Positions 47,524-56,021 of a stretch of DNA of 64,000 bases are shown piece by piece. The translations under genes and the position numbers were made by a program. The DNA lies in the NCBI GenBank assembly GCA_963851045.1, contig CAWKNC010000002.1, positions 1-64,000 on the forward strand. Reading direction: 5' to 3'. The notes under the pieces are model-generated. The model did no database searches and was not told where the DNA came from. It worked only from the letters and a program-made list of their open reading frames with translations. This DNA is from WHSW01 sp963851045. GTDB lineage: Bacteria; Actinomycetota; Thermoleophilia; Solirubrobacterales; 70-9. Positions within the stretch are counted from its first letter, which is position 1. Every line of letters begins with the position of its first letter.

Positions 47524-48567
47524 CTACTCGTCGCGCGGCAGGACGTCCGTGGGCCCGTCAATCCAGGCGCGGACCCTGTCGCCGGCGTGCCAGGCGGGAA
47601 AGCCAAGCCGGCGCGACCGGATCGTCTGGCCGGACGGCAGTCGCAGCTCGATGAGCTGATCGTGGCCGAAGAAGCGGCGGCCGACGATCTCGGCGGGGGC
47701 GGCACGGTCGGGGCCGGTGAGACCGATCGCGATCGACTCGGGGCGCAGGAGAACATCCACGGGGCCGTCGGGGTGCTCGACGTTGAACGAGCCGAGCTCG
47801 CAGGTGACCCGGCCTGAGGCGGCCTCACCGACGACAACCTCGACCTCGCCGAGAAAGCTCGCGACCCAGCGCGATCCGGGCCTTGAGTAGATCTCCTCGG
47901 GGGTGCCGAGCTGAGCGACCTTCCCGTCGCGCATCACCGCGACGGTCTCGGCGATGCTCAGCGCCTCGGCCTGGTCGTGGGTGACGAACAGGGCGGTAAC
48001 CCCGGCGCGGGCGAGGATGTCGCGGACCTCCTGGCGCAGCCGGTCGCGCAGGCCGGCGTCGAGGTTCGAGAAGGGCTCGTCGAGGAGGATCAGCTCGGGG
48101 GTGGGGGCGAGGGCGCGAGCAAGTGCCACCCGCTGCTGCTGGCCGCCGGAGAGCTCATGCACGGGCCGGTCCGCCTCAGCGGTGAGGCCGACGAGCTCGA
48201 GTACCTCGGCGACGCGATCGCCGTCGGGATGGCGCCCGAGGCCGTAGCCGACGTTGCCTGCGACGTCGAGGTGGGGAAATAGCGCGTAGTCCTGGAAGAC
48301 CATCCCGATGCGGCGCTTCTCCGGTGGCACAAAGGTGCCGTTGCCGCACAGCACACGGTCCCCGACAGCGATCTCGCCCCCGTCGGGCTGTTCGAGACCG
48401 GCAATCAGGCGCAGCGTGGTCGTCTTGCCGCAACCCGAGGGCCCCAGCAGCGCACAGATCGAGCCCGCCTCGACCTCGAGCTCGACCCCATCGACGGCAC
48501 GGGTGGAACCGAAGCTCTTGTGCAGGCCGCTGAGCCGAAGCGGGGCGGCGGTCGCGGTCGCGCTCAC
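47524..48567 (-). CDS. Iron-type ABC importer, ATP-binding protein (FbpC-like)
   Basis: 347 residues from a GTG start. Walker A GPSGCGKTT (42-50), Q-loop in FQDYALFPHLDV (91-102), signature LSGGQQQR (139-146), Walker B LILLDEP (159-165) and the H-loop in VTHDQAEAL. After ~240 a TOBE domain follows (VDVLLRPESIAIGL, DQLIELRLPSGQ). The CysA/PotA/FbpC class cannot be subdivided surely by this subunit alone; the binding protein points to iron. The start overlaps the permease stop (GTGA). Confidence 0.9.
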   Translation of the reverse strand: MSATATAAPLRLSGLHKSFGSTRAVDGVELEVEAGSICALLGPSGCGKTTTLRLIAGLEQPDGGEIAVGDRVLCGNGTFVPPEKRRIGMVFQDYALFPHLDVAGNVGYGLGRHPDGDRVAEVLELVGLTAEADRPVHELSGGQQQRVALARALAPTPELILLDEPFSNLDAGLRDRLRQEVRDILARAGVTALFVTHDQAEALSIAETVAVMRDGKVAQLGTPEEIYSRPGSRWVASFLGEVEVVVGEAASGRVTCELGSFNVEHPDGPVDVLLRPESIAIGLTGPDRAAPAEIVGRRFFGHDQLIELRLPSGQTIRSRRLGFPAWHAGDRVRAWIDGPTDVLPRDE

Positions 48568-50189
48568 GATCGCTCCAGCCCACGCTCGGACAACAGATAG
48601 AGCGGCACGGCCGCGACGGCGAGCAGAATCAGCGAGGGGATCGCGCTCGCCTCGAAAAAGCCGAATGTCGTCTGATTCCAGATCTCGGTGGCCAAGGTTC
48701 GAAAGCCAATCGGGGCGAGAATCAGCGTAGCCGGAAGTTCCTGGATCGCGTGCAAAAACACGAGCGCCGCGCCGGCCAGAACGCCGCCTCGAACCAGGGG
48801 GGCGGTGACCGTCCGAAATACCTCCGTGGGCCGCCTGCCAAGTGCCCGCGCCGCCTCCTCGACACGCGGCGGCACCTGGGTCAGCGCTGCCGAGATTGGG
48901 CCGATGGCGAGCGGCAGGGCGTGCACCGTGAGTGCGAAGACCAGCAGGGCCGTCGTCTGGTAGACGACCGGAACGGCACGGGTCGCGAAGAAGACGAGCG
49001 AGAGCGCGACCAGGATCCCCGGGAGCGCGTAGCCAGCGTGCGACGTGCGCTCGATCAGGCGCGTCAGCCGACCGGGAAAGCGCACGATCAGGATCGACAC
49101 GATCAGCGCTGCGAAGGCGCCGAAGAGCGCCGCGCCGAGCCCGGTGAGCAACGAGTTGATCGAGAGTCCGATCGCAAGCGAGGTCGACATCGAGCCCGAA
49201 TAGATCCCCTTCGTCGCCCAGTAGATGAGGATCCCGACGGGGATCACGAGCGCGACCAAGACCAGCGCCGAGCAGAAGCCGAGCGCCGCCCAGCGCCAGC
49301 GCCCCAGCTCGTAGGGCTGCGGGGGACGCCCAGGACCGGGCCCGAGACGGTGGACCGCCCGCGCATTGCGAAAGCGCGAGTTCAGCCAGAGGACGGCGAG
49401 CATGAGAACGACCAGGACCATGCCGAGGCCCGCGGTGGCCGTGCGGTCAAAGCTCGACTTGTATGAGATGTAGATCTCGCGGGTGAACGAGTCGAACCGC
49501 ATGATCGAGACGGCGCCGAAGTCGCTCATCACGAAGAGCGCGACGAGCATTCCACCCACGGCGAGCGCCGGCCAGAGCTGTGGCATCACGACGGTCCGGA
49601 ATGTCTCCAGGGGGCCGCGGCCCATCGCGCGCGCGGCGTCTTCGAGTTGCGGGTCGATGCGCCGCAGCGTCGCGCGGACGGGAAGCAGGACCAGCGGGTA
49701 GGTGAAGAGCGTCAGCACCAGCCAGGCGCCGAAGAAGCCGTAGATCGAGGGCAACCGATCGACCCCCAGAGCGTCAGCGAGGATTCCATTGGGCCCAAGC
49801 GCGGAGACGAAGAGATACGCGCCGACGTAGGTCGGAATCACCAGCGGCAGCGTGCAGAGGGTCGCCCAGAGGCGCCGGCCCGGCAGGTCCGTGCGAACGG
49901 TCAGCCAGGCGACGGGCAGGGCGATCGCAATCGATGCGATGGTCACCGCGGTCGCCAGAGCGATCGTGGCGAGCAGGACCTCGAGCGTGCGAGACGAGGT
50001 GGCGACATCGAACGCGTGGGCGAAGTCCTCCGAGAAGGCGACGAGCAGATAGGCCGCCGGAAGCAGTGCGCCAAAGCCGATCGCCCCACCGAACCCGAGC
50101 AGCCCCAGCGGGGCTCGACCTCCGCGTGCTCGCGGTCTGCCCCTTGGTTCGCCGACCCCCGCCGCGACCTCGGTGGCGGCGGAGCTCAT
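48564..50189 (-). CDS. Iron-type ABC importer, fused permease (FbpB-like)
   Basis: 541 residues with about twelve membrane segments in two homologous halves. Each half carries an EAA loop that contacts the ATPase: DAARAMGRGPLETFRTVVMPQLWPAL (about 188-213) and EEAARALGRRPTEVFRTVTAPLV (about 446-468). This double-length permease is the hallmark of the Fbp/Sfu/Hit ferric transporters and the related thiamine ThiP. The ATG overlaps the stop of the binding-protein gene (TGATG). Confidence 0.9.
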   Translation of the reverse strand: MSSAATEVAAGVGEPRGRPRARGGRAPLGLLGFGGAIGFGALLPAAYLLVAFSEDFAHAFDVATSSRTLEVLLATIALATAVTIASIAIALPVAWLTVRTDLPGRRLWATLCTLPLVIPTYVGAYLFVSALGPNGILADALGVDRLPSIYGFFGAWLVLTLFTYPLVLLPVRATLRRIDPQLEDAARAMGRGPLETFRTVVMPQLWPALAVGGMLVALFVMSDFGAVSIMRFDSFTREIYISYKSSFDRTATAGLGMVLVVLMLAVLWLNSRFRNARAVHRLGPGPGRPPQPYELGRWRWAALGFCSALVLVALVIPVGILIYWATKGIYSGSMSTSLAIGLSINSLLTGLGAALFGAFAALIVSILIVRFPGRLTRLIERTSHAGYALPGILVALSLVFFATRAVPVVYQTTALLVFALTVHALPLAIGPISAALTQVPPRVEEAARALGRRPTEVFRTVTAPLVRGGVLAGAALVFLHAIQELPATLILAPIGFRTLATEIWNQTTFGFFEASAIPSLILLAVAAVPLYLLSERGLERS

Positions 50190-51241
50190 CAGAGCGCTCC
50201 CGCGTCCTGCATCAGCTGGATCGTGGCCTGCGTCTCGCCGATGTCAGTGAGGTTGCCGGGAGACGGGGGGATGGCGGAGAGGGGAAGCTCGAGCGACGGG
50301 TCCGCCGCGATGCCCTTGGCGACCGGGTACTCCTTCGAGCTGGTGGTGAACGCCTCCTGGCCCTCGTCGGAGAGCAACGTGCGAACGAAGTCAAACGCCT
50401 CGTCCTTGCGCTCGGACGAGTCGAGAACGCCGACGCTGGTGAGCAGCAGCAGCGATCCCAGACCGTCGGTGGGGAAGAAGACCTTGACCGGATAGTCGGG
50501 GCCCTCCGCCGCCACGGCCTGGGCGACGTAGTAGTGGTTGATGAGGCCGATGTCGAGCTCGCCGCTGGCGATGGCGTCACGGATCGCGACATTGTCGGGA
50601 TAGTCCTGCACACCATTCGCCACCATTCCCCGAAGCCACTCAAGCGTCTCGTCGTCGCCGTACTTCAGACGCAGGGCGGTCACGTACTGCTGCAGGGAAT
50701 CGGTCGCGGGAGCCCAGCCGACGCCGTCTGCCCACCGGGGATCGACGAGGCCGAGAGGCGAGTCGGGCAGCTCGGACTCGGGGATCGACTCGTTGTATGC
50801 CATGACCCGGGCCCGGCCCGTCACGCCGACCCAGCGTCCGCCAGGATCGCGGTACTCCGGCGGCACTCGGTCAAGGATGTCCTGCGGGAGCTCCGCCAGT
50901 ACCCCGGTGTCCTCCACCGCGCCGATCGCGCCGGGCTCCTGGGCGAAGAAGACGTCGGCGGGGGAGTTGTCGCCCTCCTCGATCAGGGTGGCTGCGAGGT
51001 CGGCGGTCTCCCCGAAGCGAACCTGAACGTTGCGGTCGGCCCGCGCCTCATACATATCGATGACGCCGCCGATCGCCGCCGGGATGCGGCCCGAGTAGAG
51101 GGTGATGCCCTCAGTTTCCGGCTCCACCGGACCGCCGCCGGAATCCTCGGAGGTGGCGCTGCACGCACCGAGCGCGATGGCCGCACCGGCCATCAACGTG
51201 GGTGCCCAGAGGCGCATTTGCATCACTCGTGCGGTAGGCAT
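50189..51241 (-). CDS. Iron-type ABC importer, substrate-binding lipoprotein (FbpA-like)
   Basis: 350 residues. A lipobox ALGAC puts the lipid-modified Cys at 27. The mature protein opens ITLYSGR, and the adjacent Tyr237-Tyr238 in INHYYVAQ match the paired tyrosines that coordinate Fe3+ in FbpA proteins. This favours ferric iron over thiamine or putrescine. First gene of a three-gene operon (binding protein, permease, ATPase). Its ATG is embedded in a TTAGG-N4-CCTAA dyad shared with the divergent gene. Confidence 0.9.
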   Translation of the reverse strand: MPTARVMQMRLWAPTLMAGAAIALGACSATSEDSGGGPVEPETEGITLYSGRIPAAIGGVIDMYEARADRNVQVRFGETADLAATLIEEGDNSPADVFFAQEPGAIGAVEDTGVLAELPQDILDRVPPEYRDPGGRWVGVTGRARVMAYNESIPESELPDSPLGLVDPRWADGVGWAPATDSLQQYVTALRLKYGDDETLEWLRGMVANGVQDYPDNVAIRDAIASGELDIGLINHYYVAQAVAAEGPDYPVKVFFPTDGLGSLLLLTSVGVLDSSERKDEAFDFVRTLLSDEGQEAFTTSSKEYPVAKGIAADPSLELPLSAIPPSPGNLTDIGETQATIQLMQDAGAL

Positions 51242-51257
51242 TAGGGATGCCTAATGC
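51238..51257. promoter_or_regulatory. DtxR/IdeR-like operator over divergent starts
   Basis: GCATTAGG (51238-51245) and CCTAATGC (51250-51257) form a perfect 8-bp dyad with a 4-nt spacer. The ATG of the importer (minus, 51239-51241) and the ATG of the GT-C gene (plus, 51247-51249) both fall inside it. The core TTAGG-N4-CCTAA matches the first 14 positions of the IdeR/DtxR box. Binding would block initiation of both transcripts. A minus-strand TAGCAT -10-like element overlaps it at 51254-51259. Confidence 0.65.
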
Positions 51258-52734
51258 TAGAGCCCAACGGCGCCTGCTGGGGGCGGTCGCGCTCGCCGCG
51301 CTGGCCGTCGCGAGCCTGCTTGCTCCCTTTGCGCCCCTGTACGACCCCTGGGCATGGCTGATCTGGGGGCGCGAGGCGCTACACCTGGATCTCGACACAA
51401 CGGCGGGACCATCCTTCAAACCGCTGCCGGTGATCATCTCCGCGCCGCTGTCGCTCACAGGGGACGCCGCACCGCAGCTGTGGCTGCTCACCGTGCGGCT
51501 TGCCTGGCTGGCCTCACTCGCCCTCGCCTGGCGACTCGCCGGGCGGCTGGTGTTCCCCCAGCGGGTGGCGACCTCGCTCGCGGTGCGCTTCGCGCCGCGC
51601 CGGGTCCGCCTCGCACGCGGTGTCGCCGGAGCGACCGCCGTTCTCGGCCTGGTGTTGCTGTTCGATCCGTTCACGCCGTGGCTTCGCCAGGTGGTGGGCG
51701 GCCTCTCCGAGCCGCTGCTGGTCGCGCTCGTTCTGGCCGCGATCGATCGCGAGCTTTCAAAGCGCCCCGGTCAGGCGCTGGCGCTCGGCGCTGCCGCGGC
51801 GCTACTGCGCCCCGAGGCCTGGCCGCTTCTGGCCGCGTATGGCCTCCTCGTGTGGCGGCGCGATCCGGCCCTGCGCCGCTGGCTGCTCACGGTCGCGATT
51901 GCCGTGCCCTTGCTCTGGGTGCTGCCCGACGCGTTCGGCTCGGGCGACGCGCTGACCGGGTCGGATCGCGCTCGCGACGTCAACGGCTCGTTCATCGGCG
52001 AGGCCATCGAGGCGGTTGGTCGGGTGCTGGAGCTGCCGCTCGCGGCGCTCTGGGCCTGCGCCGCGATCGCCGTCGCGTCGGCATGGCGTCATCGCGAGCG
52101 CGAGGTCGTTGTCCTCGGCGTGTCGATGGTGGCCTGGATTGGCGTGGTGGCCGTGCTTGCCGGCGCCGGCTACGCCGGCATCCCCCGATTCGCCGCCCCG
52201 GCAGCGGCCGTGGCCTGCGTTCTTGGCGGTGTCGGACTGGTTCGCCTGCTGGCGGCGATCGACGGGCTCCGCGCCGCCGACCCCCTCCGCCGACCCGCGC
52301 TGGCGCTTGCGGCGCTGCTGATCGCCGGCATCGGAGCCCAGGCGGTCGTTCGCGGTGCCGACATCCCCGCCCTCATCGACGACTCGGCCACGTACGGACG
52401 CCACGTCGACGGCTTCGACGGGCTCGCCGAGTCGCTCGGTCCGGCCAGGCTGGCCGGCTGCGGAGCGATCACCAACACGGAGTTCTTGACCCAGACCGCA
52501 ATCGCGTGGAAGCTCGAGGTGGCGATCGCCGACGTCGACATTCGCGTGGCGACCGCTCCAGCAGAAGGGATTGCGATCGTCAGCCCCGGCGCCACGCGTC
52601 TCGCGATCGCGGAGGTCGAACGCGCCGGCGGCCTGCTGGGATCCCGCGCGGGGTGGTCGGCCTACGAGATCTCCTGCGAGACAGCGGGAGCCAGCGGCCT
52701 GGCCATCGCCGGTGTCTCGGGCGCTTCGCGGTAG
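51247..52734 (+). CDS. Multi-pass GT-C-like membrane protein
   Basis: 495 residues, about ten to twelve membrane segments, no signal cleavage. The first loop after TM1 has DPWAWLIWGREALHLDL with acidic residues in the position of the catalytic Asp of GT-C glycosyltransferases (ArnT/PMT type), followed by SFKPLPVIISAPLSL. A C-terminal soluble domain (about 385-495) contains two cysteines. It would transfer a sugar from a polyprenyl-linked donor on the outer face of the membrane; this is inferred from topology, and the acceptor is unknown. Start ATG lies in the metal-type operator. The 3' end overlaps the convergent flavoprotein gene by 73 nt. Confidence 0.65.
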   Translation: MPNARAQRRLLGAVALAALAVASLLAPFAPLYDPWAWLIWGREALHLDLDTTAGPSFKPLPVIISAPLSLTGDAAPQLWLLTVRLAWLASLALAWRLAGRLVFPQRVATSLAVRFAPRRVRLARGVAGATAVLGLVLLFDPFTPWLRQVVGGLSEPLLVALVLAAIDRELSKRPGQALALGAAAALLRPEAWPLLAAYGLLVWRRDPALRRWLLTVAIAVPLLWVLPDAFGSGDALTGSDRARDVNGSFIGEAIEAVGRVLELPLAALWACAAIAVASAWRHREREVVVLGVSMVAWIGVVAVLAGAGYAGIPRFAAPAAAVACVLGGVGLVRLLAAIDGLRAADPLRRPALALAALLIAGIGAQAVVRGADIPALIDDSATYGRHVDGFDGLAESLGPARLAGCGAITNTEFLTQTAIAWKLEVAIADVDIRVATAPAEGIAIVSPGATRLAIAEVERAGGLLGSRAGWSAYEISCETAGASGLAIAGVSGASR

Positions 52735-54167
52735 GGACTCTGCACGACCTCGTCCTCCTCGAGGTAGACGCTGTCGGCGTTGACGGCCCAGATGTCGTGA
52801 GAGCGTCCGTCGCACACGTTCTCCACCGCCCGCATCGCGGTCAGCATCGAGTGATCGGAGTTGTTGTAGCGATGCAGGCCGTTGCGGCCGATCTGCGTGA
52901 TCCCAGCGAGCCCGTCGACCCATCCGCGCAGCGTTGACACCCGCTGCTCGTAACCGCTGTCATAGATGGGATAGGCCTTCTGGACGCGCACCACATGGCC
53001 GCGGACGACAGCGTCGGGCTGCGCCAGGCCGATCGCCTCCAGCTCGTGCGTCGCGCGGGCGATCAGGTCGGGATCAGACGCCGACCACAGCTCGTCGCCC
53101 TCGAAGCAGAAGTACTCGAGCCCCAGGCATGTGCGGCCGGCATCGGGCACGAGGTCGGGACTCCAGGCGCGGAAGTTCTGGATGCGTCCGACCGCAACCT
53201 CGGGATCGTGAACGTAGATCCAGTTGTCGGGAAAGGGATCGGCGCCCTCGATGATCAGGGCGACGGTGATGAAATCGCGATAGCGCAGCCCTGCAGCCGC
53301 GTCGAGAACCGCAGCGGGGGCGCTCGGCTCGACGACGCCGGCGAGCGTGCGCAGCGGCAGGGACGAGATCGCGTTGTCCGCGCTCCAGCGGTCGCCGGAA
53401 GCGGTTGTGGCCTCGACGCCATCCGCACCGTGTACGAGACCGACGACAGGCGCTCCGAGGACCACCTCGCCGCCGTTGCTCGCGATCTCGTCGGCCATTC
53501 GCTCCCACATCTGCCCCGGTCCGAACCGCGGGTAGTGAAACTCCTCGATCAGGCTGCGGACATCAGCACCGCCCGCACCGACGCCAAACGCCGATGCCGC
53601 CGCCCGCCAGAGTGAGAGCCCCCGGATTCGCTGAGCCGCCCACTCGGCGCGAATCTCCGACGTCGGCACGCCCCAGACCTTCTCGGTGTAGCAGCGAAAG
53701 AAGAGCTCGAACAGCCGCCGCCCGAACCGCTGCGTCACCCATTCCTCGAACGTCTGAGGCTCTGGCCGTCGGCGCAGGTGCGCGGCGGCGTAGGAGCTCG
53801 CGCTGTGGATGACCTCGCGAGCGCCGACCTTGCGCATCACGTCGCGCGCGTTGAGCGGGTAATCGATGAGCTTGCCGCGCCAGTAGATCCGCGAGAGCCG
53901 CGAGCGCAGCAGCAACTCCGAGCCGAGCAGCTCGAGCCACAGCGCCTCGACCTCAGCGCTCTTGGTGTAGAAGCGGTGGCCGCCGAGATCGAAGCGGTAG
54001 CCGTCTCGCACCTCGGTCCGCGCGAGCCCCCCAACCTGGTCATCGGCCTCAAGCACGGTGACGCGCTCGCCGCGCTGGGCGAGCAGGTAGCCGGCGGTGA
54101 GCCCGGCAGGCCCAGCGCCGAGGACGACGTGTCGTGTGTTTTTGGCTTGCCCCGTTCTGTGCCTCAC
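52662..54167 (-). CDS. FAD-dependent oxidoreductase, UDP-galactopyranose-mutase-like
   Basis: 501 residues. The GTG at 54167 was chosen because the dinucleotide loop follows at once (VVLGAGPAGLTAGYLLAQRGERVTVLEADDQVGGL); the longer frame from 54368 runs antisense through the GT2 gene. Other family features are GGHRFYTKSAEVEALW, YPLNARDV, FFRCYTEKVWGVPTSEIRAEWAAQR and the C-terminal GLHRYNNSDHSMLTAM, which resembles the FAD-binding end of amine-oxidase/UGM-like enzymes. It may isomerise or oxidise a nucleotide-sugar or lipid sugar. A TATTAT -10 (54180-54185, minus) lies 12 nt upstream. It is divergent from the GT2 operon. Confidence 0.75.
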   Translation of the reverse strand: MRHRTGQAKNTRHVVLGAGPAGLTAGYLLAQRGERVTVLEADDQVGGLARTEVRDGYRFDLGGHRFYTKSAEVEALWLELLGSELLLRSRLSRIYWRGKLIDYPLNARDVMRKVGAREVIHSASSYAAAHLRRRPEPQTFEEWVTQRFGRRLFELFFRCYTEKVWGVPTSEIRAEWAAQRIRGLSLWRAAASAFGVGAGGADVRSLIEEFHYPRFGPGQMWERMADEIASNGGEVVLGAPVVGLVHGADGVEATTASGDRWSADNAISSLPLRTLAGVVEPSAPAAVLDAAAGLRYRDFITVALIIEGADPFPDNWIYVHDPEVAVGRIQNFRAWSPDLVPDAGRTCLGLEYFCFEGDELWSASDPDLIARATHELEAIGLAQPDAVVRGHVVRVQKAYPIYDSGYEQRVSTLRGWVDGLAGITQIGRNGLHRYNNSDHSMLTAMRAVENVCDGRSHDIWAVNADSVYLEEDEVVQSPYREAPETPAMARPLAPAVSQEIS

Positions 54168-54178
54168 GTGTGAGAGGG

Positions 54179-54200
54179 CATAATAGTTAGGTATGCCTAA
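54179..54200. promoter_or_regulatory. Overlapping divergent -10 boxes and second DtxR-like operator
   Basis: Rightward CATAAT (54179-54184) is 8 nt from the GT2 ATG; leftward TATTAT (complement of 54180-54185) serves the flavoprotein gene. TTAGG (54187-54191), TATG, CCTAA (54196-54200) is the same TTAGG-NATG-CCTAA motif as at 51241-51254, and again contains the ATG of the rightward gene. One bound repressor would cover both promoters. Confidence 0.65.
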
Positions 54201-55122
54201 TAACGGTTCGACAACGCTGGCGGTCATCGTTCCCGCCACCGACCGGCCGGCGACGCTGGCGCGCTGCGTTGCTGCGCTCGAGGCGTCGAGCGAACCGCCC
54301 GACGAGCTTGTCGTGGTCCGCGAGCCGAGCGCCGCAGGGCCGGCCGCGGCACGCAACGCCGGCGTCACCGAAACGACGAGCGCGCTGGTCGCCTTTGTCG
54401 ATGCCGACGTCGTCGTTCATCGCGATGCGCTTGCCCGCCTGCGCGGCGCCTTTGACGCCGACCCCGCTCTCGCTGCCGCCTTTGGCAGCTACGACGATGC
54501 GCCGGAGGCACCCGGGTTGGTCTCCCGCTTTCGCAACCTCCTGCACCACCACGTCCACACGAGCTCTCCAGGGCCGGCGCAGACCTTCTGGGCCGGCCTC
54601 GGCGCGATCCGGCGCGATCGCTTCGATGCGGCCGGGGGCTTTGACGCGGAGCGCTTCGGCGGCCCCGCGGTGGAGGACATCGACCTCGGTATGCGCCTGC
54701 GGGCCGGCGGCGGGCGGATCGTCCTCGACCCGGGGGTCCGGGGCACCCACCTCAAGCGCTGGTCGTTGAGCGACATGATTCGCACGGACCTGCTTGCCCG
54801 CGGTGTGCCGTGGGTGCGTCTTCAGCTCGAGGCCGGAGAGGTCGCCGACTCGCTCAACCTCGGATGGCGCCAGCGCCTCGGGGCGGCGACGACATTGCTC
54901 ACGGTTGCAGCCGCGCTTGGCCGCCGCCCGCGGACCGCTGCGGCAGGCTGCATCGCGCAGCTCGCACTGGAGGCCCGCTTCTATGCGCTCCTGCGCCGGC
55001 GCGGAGGTCTGCCCTTGGTCGCCGCGGGACTGCCGCTTCACATGCTGCATCACCTCGTCGCGGCTCTTTCGGTTGCCCTGGCGACGCTCGAGCACCTGCG
55101 CGAACGCCGAGGTCGCGGTTGA
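54193..55122 (+). CDS. Glycosyltransferase family 2, membrane-associated
   Basis: 309 residues. A GT-A domain (about 8-215) shows LAVIVPATDRPATL, AGPAAARNAGV, the DxD-type metal motif FVDADVVV (about 68-75), and the acceptor-side VEDIDLGMRLR (about 162-172). The C-terminal ~90 residues include hydrophobic segments likely to attach it to the inner face of the membrane. It opens a three-gene operon with overlapping stops and starts. The N-terminus MPN is set by the operator. Donor and acceptor unknown. Confidence 0.85.
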   Translation: MPNNGSTTLAVIVPATDRPATLARCVAALEASSEPPDELVVVREPSAAGPAAARNAGVTETTSALVAFVDADVVVHRDALARLRGAFDADPALAAAFGSYDDAPEAPGLVSRFRNLLHHHVHTSSPGPAQTFWAGLGAIRRDRFDAAGGFDAERFGGPAVEDIDLGMRLRAGGGRIVLDPGVRGTHLKRWSLSDMIRTDLLARGVPWVRLQLEAGEVADSLNLGWRQRLGAATTLLTVAAALGRRPRTAAAGCIAQLALEARFYALLRRRGGLPLVAAGLPLHMLHHLVAALSVALATLEHLRERRGRG

Positions 55123-56021
55123 GCTCGGCGCGGCCCGTCCGTATCGGGCTGGTCGGGTGCGGGCGCCTCGCCGAGCTGGGCTACCTACCCGCGCTCGCTT
55201 CCCTGGACGGCGTCGTCCTCGCAGCCGTGGCCGATCCGAACCCGCAGCGACGCGCGCGAATCGCCGAACTGGCCGCGGGGCATCCAATCCAGCTCACCGA
55301 CGCGGAAGAGATCGCGGGCGCAGAAGCCGTCGACGCCGCCATCATCGCGAGCCCGGTCGCACAGCATCTGGCGGACGCTTCGGCGCTCGCGGCGGCTGGG
55401 GTTCCATGCCTGGTCGAAAAGCCGCCGGCGTCCGACCTGGCCGGCGCCGAGGAGCTGGCACGGCTGCTGCCACAGCCCTGGATCGGCTTCAACCGCCGAT
55501 TCACTCACGGCGCGAGGCTCATCGACGCGGTGCCGAGCGAGGGTCCGATCGAACTCGCCCTCGAGCTGCGTTACCGCCGAGCGTCGTGGAACGCGGTCGG
55601 GGTGAGCGATCCGGTTGTGCTCGATCTCGCCCCACATCTGGTCGATCTCGCGCTGTTGCTGTCCGGAAGCCCCGAGGCGGGGATCCGCTCCGCCCGCCTC
55701 AACCACGAGCGCGCCGAGCTCGAGCTCGAGACAGGGCGTGGCAGCGCTCGGATCAGCTGTGCCGCCGATCGCTTGCATCGCGAGCGCATCGTCGTCCGCG
55801 CTCCGGGCCGGCGCCCGGCAATCAGCGGCGAGGGCGGCCCCCGGGGGCTGATCGCCTCGCGGCTGCCGGGGCGCGAGCATCCCCTCGTCGTCTCCCTGCG
55901 CGCTCAGCTCACCGCGTTCGCCGGCGCGATCCGCGGCGCGGACCCGGGACTGCTCGCTAATGCGCAGGATGGGGTGGGGGCGATGAGGGTCATCGATGCG
56001 GCGCGGGAGCACGCGGCGTGA
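55119..56021 (+). CDS. Gfo/Idh/MocA-family oxidoreductase
   Basis: 300 residues from a TTG at 55119, overlapping the GT2 stop (TTGA); the longer frame from 54810 is a shadow of the GT2 gene. The NAD(P) loop VRIGLVGCGRLAELGYLPAL is directly at the N-terminus, followed by VADPNPQRRARIAELA, ASPVAQHLADASALAAAGVPCLVEKPP (EKP motif, with the Lys-Pro that binds cofactor and substrate) and HLVDLALLL carrying the conserved His. It oxidises or reduces a sugar or nucleotide-sugar hydroxyl. Coupled to the next gene by a 4-nt overlap. Confidence 0.85.
   Translation: MSSARPVRIGLVGCGRLAELGYLPALASLDGVVLAAVADPNPQRRARIAELAAGHPIQLTDAEEIAGAEAVDAAIIASPVAQHLADASALAAAGVPCLVEKPPASDLAGAEELARLLPQPWIGFNRRFTHGARLIDAVPSEGPIELALELRYRRASWNAVGVSDPVVLDLAPHLVDLALLLSGSPEAGIRSARLNHERAELELETGRGSARISCAADRLHRERIVVRAPGRRPAISGEGGPRGLIASRLPGREHPLVVSLRAQLTAFAGAIRGADPGLLANAQDGVGAMRVIDAAREHAA

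Noticed and set aside
54168..54368. Longer N-terminus of the flavoprotein reaching 54368
   Set aside because: It would run antisense through the GT2 coding region and place non-family residues before the FAD loop; the GTG at 54167 fits better.
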